A stretch of DNA of 13,665 nucleotides from Defluviitaleaceae bacterium (GTDB lineage Bacteria > Bacillota > Clostridia > Lachnospirales > WQUN01), in assembly GCA_009783525.1 (NCBI GenBank), contig WRDG01000037.1, positions 1-13,665 of the forward strand, given 5' to 3'. A program made the translations under genes and the position numbers. Under the pieces are notes generated by a model that worked only from the letters and a program-made list of their open reading frames with translations, was not told the origin of the DNA and searched no databases. This document shows, in pieces, positions 6,264-11,400 of the stretch (position 1 is the stretch's first letter; every line of letters starts with the position of its first letter).

Positions 6264-7523
6264 ATGACAACTACGGCTGCAAGGATCTACGGTAAAAACG
6301 ATATGAGGCTCGAAACGTTCGCTTTGCGGAAGATACTGCCGGGCGAGGCGATTGCGCGCGTGGTTTGCGACAGCATATGCATGTCCACCTACAAGCAGCT
6401 GCAGCGCGGCAAGCCGAGCGCGGTTTATCCCGAAAAAAACGCGGACGCGCCTGTAATTGCGGGCCACGAACTCGCGGCGGAAATTATAGAAACGGGCGAG
6501 GATGTCCCGCTGCACATCATTCCGGGCATGAAATTCGGCGTGCAGGCCGCGATGAACATAAACGGCGAAGGCAGCGCGCCGGGTTACAATTACCCTGAGT
6601 TCGGCGGAGCGGCCACCCGAGTAATTATCCCGCCGCATGTGCTTAATTCCGGGTTTTTGCTTTGGTACGAAGACATGCCGTTTTTTTACGCGTCGCTCGG
6701 CGAACCGTTCGCCTGCCTGATATATGCGCTTTACGGAAATTTTCATACCAAGCCGATGGAGCGCGGCTTCGCGCCCGGTATTTTGCCGGGCGGCTCGATG
6801 ATGGTCATGGGCGGCTGCGGCCCGATGGGGCTCGGCATGGTCGAGCTCGCGCTCAACATGGACACGCGCCCGTCCGTCATAGCCGTGACCGACGTCAACA
6901 GCGAGCGCCTTGCGGCGGCGGCGGCCGTGATCCCGCCGGAATACGCGGCAAAAAAAGGGATAACGCTGCACTACGTGAACACATCGGAACCGTGCGCGGA
7001 GAACCTTAAAAATTTGTCAATAGGCGAAGGCTTCGACGATATATACATTATGTGCCCCGTGCGCGAGGCGATCGAGCTCGCGGACGCCGTTTGCGCGCAC
7101 GGCGCGTGCATGAATTTTTTCGCGGGCCCGGTGGACAGGGAGCTTTCTGCGTACATAAATTTTCATGACGTGCATTACCGCGCCAAGCACATCGTCGGCT
7201 CGGCCTCAAGCGGCATACGCGACATGAAGGAGGCGTTCGGCCTTATGCAGGCCGGAAGGATCCGCCCGGAGGTTATGATCACGCACATCGGCGGCATAGG
7301 CTCCGCAGTGGACGCCACGGTCAACCTCCCGCAGCTGAGCGGCGGCAAAAAATTAATTTATAACGAAACGGATCTGCCGCTTACTGCCGTAAAAGATTTC
7401 GGCAAGCAAAAAGACCCGCTGTTCGAAGGGCTTGACGAAATTTGCAAACGGCACGGAAATTTATGGTGCGCCGAAGCGGAAAATTATTTGCTGCGTAAAT
7501 ACGCGAGCGCGAGCGGTTTATAA
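6264..7523 (+). CDS. SorE-like zinc-binding alcohol dehydrogenase (L-sorbose-1-phosphate reductase family)
   Basis: Medium-chain dehydrogenase/reductase of 419 residues. Its start (MTTTAARIYGKNDMRLETF) and later blocks (FDDI, LNFFAGP-like NFFAGP, INFHDVHY, GGKKLIY) match my memory of enterobacterial SorE, which reduces L-sorbose 1-phosphate to glucitol 6-phosphate. Catalytic-zinc ligands: Cys39, His68-Glu69 (GHE) and Glu147 (LGEPFAC). The four-Cys structural zinc lobe is absent, as in SorE. The Rossmann motif GGCGPMG is at 183-189, and Asp210 at the end of the next strand favours NAD(H). Downstream of a glycyl radical enzyme it could reduce the carbonyl product of that enzyme, or oxidise a polyol (phosphate) to supply the substrate. 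No sorbose PTS genes are near, so the sorE name is not assigned. GGGAG six bases before the ATG supports the start. Confidence 0.88.
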   Translation: MTTTAARIYGKNDMRLETFALRKILPGEAIARVVCDSICMSTYKQLQRGKPSAVYPEKNADAPVIAGHELAAEIIETGEDVPLHIIPGMKFGVQAAMNINGEGSAPGYNYPEFGGAATRVIIPPHVLNSGFLLWYEDMPFFYASLGEPFACLIYALYGNFHTKPMERGFAPGILPGGSMMVMGGCGPMGLGMVELALNMDTRPSVIAVTDVNSERLAAAAAVIPPEYAAKKGITLHYVNTSEPCAENLKNLSIGEGFDDIYIMCPVREAIELADAVCAHGACMNFFAGPVDRELSAYINFHDVHYRAKHIVGSASSGIRDMKEAFGLMQAGRIRPEVMITHIGGIGSAVDATVNLPQLSGGKKLIYNETDLPLTAVKDFGKQKDPLFEGLDEICKRHGNLWCAEAENYLLRKYASASGL

Positions 7524-7533
7524 AGGGAACCTA

Positions 7534-7562
7534 TGGATAAATTTTTTTTCGTGTGATAGAAT
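7534..7562 (+). promoter_or_regulatory. Possible weak promoter upstream of the small membrane protein
   Basis: TGGATA (7534-7539), 17-base spacer, TAGAAT (7557-7562). It overlaps the hairpin at 7539-7582, and its transcript would cross the hairpins at 7674-7722 before reaching ATG 7766. It is the best -35/-10 pair I find for that gene, but it is not strong. Confidence 0.3.
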
Positions 7563-7585
7563 ATTTTCACGCAAAAAAATTTTTT
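7539..7585 (+). terminator. AT-rich hairpin, possible terminator of the glycyl radical enzyme operon
   Basis: AAATTTTTTTTCGTG (7539-7553) pairs with CACGCAAAAAAATTT (7568-7582) with one T-C mismatch, around a 14-base loop; three more T follow. Only the top four pairs contain G-C, so termination may be weak. Confidence 0.45.
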
Positions 7586-7673
7586 AATTAAATAATGGGA
7601 ACTTCTGCAGACCCGGCTGAAACGATTATTAATCCTGTCTAACGCACTAACAAAGGATTAAAATCAAAAAAAG

Positions 7674-7695
7674 AAAAACACCGCAGGTTTTTTTT
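7674..7695 (+). repeat. Short hairpin element, intergenic copy A
   Basis: AAACACC-GCA-GG followed by T9: an imperfect hairpin with a GCA loop. The 12-mer AAACACCGCAGG (7676-7687) recurs at 7704-7715 and inside a gene at 8864-8875. The T run also makes it look like a terminator. Confidence 0.55.
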
Positions 7696-7702
7696 TCAAA
7701 AT

Positions 7703-7724
7703 GAAACACCGCAGGTGTTTTTAA
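7703..7724 (+). repeat. Short hairpin element, intergenic copy B; terminator-like
   Basis: AAACACC (7704-7710), loop GCA, GGTGTTT (7714-7720), then TT: a perfect seven-pair stem. From the G at 7703 onward it matches 8863-8887 of the giant gene almost base for base through GAAACACCGCAGG and the following GTTTTTA and TGCG. Confidence 0.6.
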
Positions 7725-7750
7725 TGCGCGGGAGTTTATAAAAGTGCCCT

Positions 7751-7757
7751 AAAGGAG
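7751..7757 (+). promoter_or_regulatory. Ribosome binding site choosing ATG 7766 over ATG 7760
   Basis: AAAGGAG is only two bases from ATG 7760 but eight bases from ATG 7766. The second ATG is therefore the likely start of the small membrane protein. Confidence 0.75.
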
Positions 7758-7765
7758 AAATGAAA

Positions 7766-8245
7766 ATGAAAACGACAGTAGTCGATCCGCATAAGTCTTC
7801 GCTGGGGATGGAAGCGAACATCGCGGTTTTGGTTGTGTTTGTTGCAATGGCGGTTGTTTCGTGGCTGCCTGTTGTAAGCTGGGTTGCGTTTGCGGTGCCC
7901 ATAGTTTTCTTTTTTATAGAAAAAGAAAGCGAGTTTGTAAAATTTCAAGCAGTGCAGGCATGCCTGATAGGCGTGATCCGCGTTATTTTCTCATTGTTTT
8001 TTTCAATACTTCAATGGATCGTCAGGCCGAAAAATTATTACCAGTCATTAAACTATCTTTTTGGCGGCGGCTGGGGCATAACAATGGTAATCTCCGGCAT
8101 ATCGATCATTGTCGGCCTTGCGATAACCGGTTTGATCATTTACCTCGTCTTTATGGCCTACAACTACAAAAAGGTCGAGCTTCCCGGCCTTGGCCAAATC
8201 GCAATGATAATTTACGAAAAGCTTGGAAACGTCAAAGTTCAATAA
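7766..8245 (+). CDS. Small membrane protein, Tic20/DUF4870-like
   Basis: 159 residues from ATG 7766; the ATG at 7760 would add two. The protein is an integral membrane protein with three or four hydrophobic segments: about 16-52 (probably two helices split at LPVVSW), about 65-88, and about 100-130. The block FFIEKESEFVKFQAVQA between the helices is the hallmark of the Tic20-like/DUF4870 family, in which an F-V-x-F-x-A-x-QA helix follows the second segment. The C-terminal ELPGLGQIAMIIYEKL matches the family's usual ending. The role of these proteins in bacteria is not established. The gene appears monocistronic, enclosed by the copy 3 repeat upstream and a strong terminator downstream. Confidence 0.85.
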   Translation: MKTTVVDPHKSSLGMEANIAVLVVFVAMAVVSWLPVVSWVAFAVPIVFFFIEKESEFVKFQAVQACLIGVIRVIFSLFFSILQWIVRPKNYYQSLNYLFGGGWGITMVISGISIIVGLAITGLIIYLVFMAYNYKKVELPGLGQIAMIIYEKLGNVKVQ

Positions 8246-8256
8246 AAAAATTTCGC

Positions 8257-8289
8257 AAAAAACCGCGGTGCAACCGCGGTTTTTTTTTT
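8257..8289 (+). terminator. Strong rho-independent terminator after the small membrane protein
   Basis: AAAAACCGCGGT (8258-8269) pairs perfectly with ACCGCGGTTTTT around loop GCA (8270-8272); the T run extends to 8289. With A-rich and T-rich flanks it may also act in reverse. It shares the three-base GCA loop with the short hairpins at 7674-7722. Confidence 0.92.
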
Positions 8290-8335
8290 GGAAATTTTTT
8301 TTATTCAACCGCTAATCCGCCGAAAATTTCTATAA

Positions 8336-8368
8336 AATTTGTACAAATTAAAACATTTGTAATAAAAT
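8336..8368 (+). promoter_or_regulatory. Promoter of the giant surface-protein gene with palindrome over the -35
   Basis: TTGTAC (8339-8344), 18-base spacer, TAAAAT (8363-8368); start near 8375, about 40 bases before ATG 8416. The -35 lies inside a perfect 14-base palindrome AATTTGTACAAATT (8336-8349), a candidate operator. Confidence 0.5.
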
Positions 8369-8415
8369 GTAAAAAAAAATAAATTTTTATAAAAAACCGA
8401 AAGGAAAGTAACTCC

Positions 8416-11400
8416 ATGAAAAGTAAACGAAGATCGGGCTGCGAAGATATGACGCTCATACGAACAAAATTGAAAAACAACAAGATTCCGGCGCTCATCC
8501 TTGCCTTCGTAATGTTTTTTCAGCACATTGTTTTTTTCGGCGGCTCAAGTGACGCATTTGCGTTTGAAAGCGGCGTTGACGGCGTCGTTTATTATCATGG
8601 CGAGCCGATAGAGCAGGGAATGACGCTGCCCGCCGACGCGGGCCTCGAAGTCGTTTACGAGTTCGAAACGGAAACGCTTAAGGAAGGAACTCCTTCGGAG
8701 TTCCTGTGCATTGAAAAAATTCTGCTTATTCCGTCTAATTTAACTGCGGATCCCGAAGGCCAATCTTTTTTCACGGTGTACGACAGCGGCGGAACGCCGT
8801 TACCGGGCGGGGAGCTAAAACATAATCCCGACGGTTCATTTACATTTAAATTCGAAAAAGAAGAAACACCGCAGGAGTTTTTATGCGGCGAAACGGAATA
8901 TGGCTCGGCATACGGCGCGGTATCACAAGAGGATACTGTCGCGTCGGGGCCGGGCCTTTTTACCGTGCCGCTTGAAACATACAGGGCGGTCATAGTCATA
9001 CCCTGCTTGATTGACGAAAACGCGGCGGGCGCTCTGCCTGCCGATGTCACGTTTATGAGCGGCGGCGAGGCGGTTACGGTTACCGTCGAACCCGCCGCGG
9101 TTTTTATGCGGATGTCTGCGGCAGGAAGTGCGTCTGATCCCGAAATAATTATTTCGATAAACTGGCTTACCGCGGCGAACGGCAACATCGTCGAAAAAAC
9201 CTCCCACCCCGGCCGTCATGATGATTTGCCGGAAGCGTTTCTTAACCTTACGCCGGTAAACAATGCCGAGCAGATTGTTACCTTGCAGGTAAACTTTTAT
9301 TTGCCGCCGGAACCCGCCGAACGCAAAGCGGCGCCGGAGGAGCTTGAAATACGCATCCCCATGTACCTGTTCGAAAGGCGGAACGACGGGACAACAACAT
9401 GGAACGGCGGCCGCATCGTACACACCAGTCTTGACAGCTCGTGGGGCGACCACGATTTGCGGGTGCAAAACCAGCAGCATATTACGGGACTAAAATCATA
9501 CAGAGATACTTCGGCAAGCGCGGTGCATCCCGGCGGTGATTTTGTCGTAACCAACTGGAGAGAGTTTACGACCGGCGACAAGGGCATAATAGACATCGCT
9601 TACAAATACTTCCCATCCAACATAGAAGACGGCTACGAAAATCTTGACGTAAACGTCGTGGGCGTTTACCGGCCTGCGGCGGGCAAGCCGTTTCCCGGCA
9701 CGTCGCCGGAAGACGGAATACCGGAGATCGGGTTCGAAGGCAGATCCGAGATATTCGGCCTGCGCGTCAATACGCATGTAAGACGCCAAACCGGTTTTGC
9801 CGCAAACATTATATCCGGCGCCGTATACGAAAGCTGGCAGACGGCTTGGGGCCCGGCCGCCGCCGGCTGGCCGGCCGCTTGGGGCGGAACGCCCGCCGAG
9901 CGGGAATTGTGGCGCACGCGGCCCGACCAATGGCCCGCCAACGGAGCTTTATTAAACGATCAGACGCGGCTTGCTTCCGACGGTTATTTCAACCCGCCGG
10001 TCGCGCCTTTTCCCAAAAACCCCAACGATTATTTTTACGTGGTATGGCGCGTACGTTATGCGCAAAACCGTTACGCAAGCACAATGCCGTATGATTTAAG
10101 CTTTTATTTCGATGCGGAAAAAATTGCGGCGCAGGGCGGCACGGTTGTGGGCATAAGCGGCGTCAACCTCACGACTACGGCCGACCCGGGCGTGACCGCG
10201 CCGTTCGTGGGCCAAACGGCGGCTCAAACGGACGCCGCAAGAATTGAAAATTTTAGGATCAATCCGGATCAGACAAACCAAACGGTTTATTATCACCGGC
10301 AAATATTGGTGAGGTACGACAGAACCCTGGTTCCGGCGGGAACCACGCTAAGCTTTGACGGCTGGATGTCAATAGCCGGCATCGACGCAAACGAGGACCC
10401 GTGGCTTATCGACGGGAACGCCGAACCGATTATTCGCGACAACCCGAGCAGCCCCGCCACAACATGGCCTGCGGCCAACAATGCCGCAAACGACGCTTAT
10501 CCGCCGCACATCACCGTATGGGGCCCGCTGTCTTGCACGCAGGCGACCTGTTCGCTGCCCTGTGCGCTGCACAATTCCCCGGGCGGGACGTTCAACAACA
10601 ACGCGAGGTATACGCACCGTAACGATAAAATCTCCGCAACCTACAGGTATGTGGGCGTGCATTTTTCATACGGCGGCGGCCTTTACAGCACGTCAAAGGC
10701 AAACATCTGGGGCAATAATTACAACAGCCCAAACAGCAGGCTTTACAGCGCGCTAAACAGACTGCGGCCCGAAAATCCGGGCGCAGGCAGGCCCTATGCC
10801 GACCTGACAAGAAACGCGTCGGACACTTATACTTTCGCGGTAGGCGCGTCGGCGCAGGGATGGAGCCTCACGCGGGAAACGGATGTTATCGCCGTTCCAA
10901 ACGATATCAAGTGGCAAACGGAAAATGCGGGATGGGATTGGGAATCGATTTTATCAACGACGGGCAACCGTATCGAATACCTCGCCAATGACCGCGCGGC
11001 TGTTTTTGCCGGCACGACTTTAAGCACAACGAGCAATCCGGATTATTGGGAAATATTTTTGCTTGAAAGAGACGGCTTGGGAGAACTCACGGGAGCGGCA
11101 ACCCCCTTGGGATTTTTACGCATAGGCTTAAACGCGAATATTTTAACGGCAAACATGAACAGCCTGCTGCCGATGGAAAAAATACGGCGCGAAGGTTTTT
11201 CCACATATTATAAACTTCCGTTTACCGCCGAGCTTCGTGACTCCATGTTTTTTTTGGACGGATATAGGTTAAAAAACAACGACTACGAAATAACGTCAAC
11301 CTATTTGGTTTACACCGAGTACGTCCACAGCATGAACGAAAATTCCGGCGCGGTTTCCGCAGTGGAGGCGCAGGATTATTTAAATTACGCGCCGGTTCTT

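Larger units (their letters stand above)
7597..7744 (+). repeat. Dispersed structured repeat, copy 3 (with inserted hairpins)
   Basis: It begins GGGAACTTCTGCAGACCCGG (7597-7616), continues CTGAAACGATTATTAATCCT, and has the right inner arm AAGGATTAAAATC (7653-7665). The outer end is GGGAGTTTATAAAAG (7730-7744). The inner arms GATTATTAATCCT and AGGATTAAAATC pair. Compared with copy 1, about 50 bases (roughly 7672-7722) with two short hairpins are inserted in the right half. The ribosome binding site of the next gene starts at 7751. Confidence 0.6.

Noticed and set aside
6012..6971. A 319-codon open frame on the minus strand
   Set aside because: It lies across the end of the glycyl radical enzyme and the start of the SorE-like dehydrogenase, both with clear family motifs on the + strand. 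Its product is a low-complexity Arg/His-rich shadow, typical of antisense frames in GC-rich genes.
7600..7744. A riboswitch or CRISPR-like array before the small membrane protein
   Set aside because: Only two short repeats are present, without regular spacers, and no known riboswitch core was recognised. The material is better explained by the two repeat families.
8416..8448. ATG 8449 as start of the giant surface protein
   Set aside because: It would still leave a signal peptide, but ATG 8416 has the better purine-rich site (GAAAGGAAAG) at a usable distance. It remains possible.
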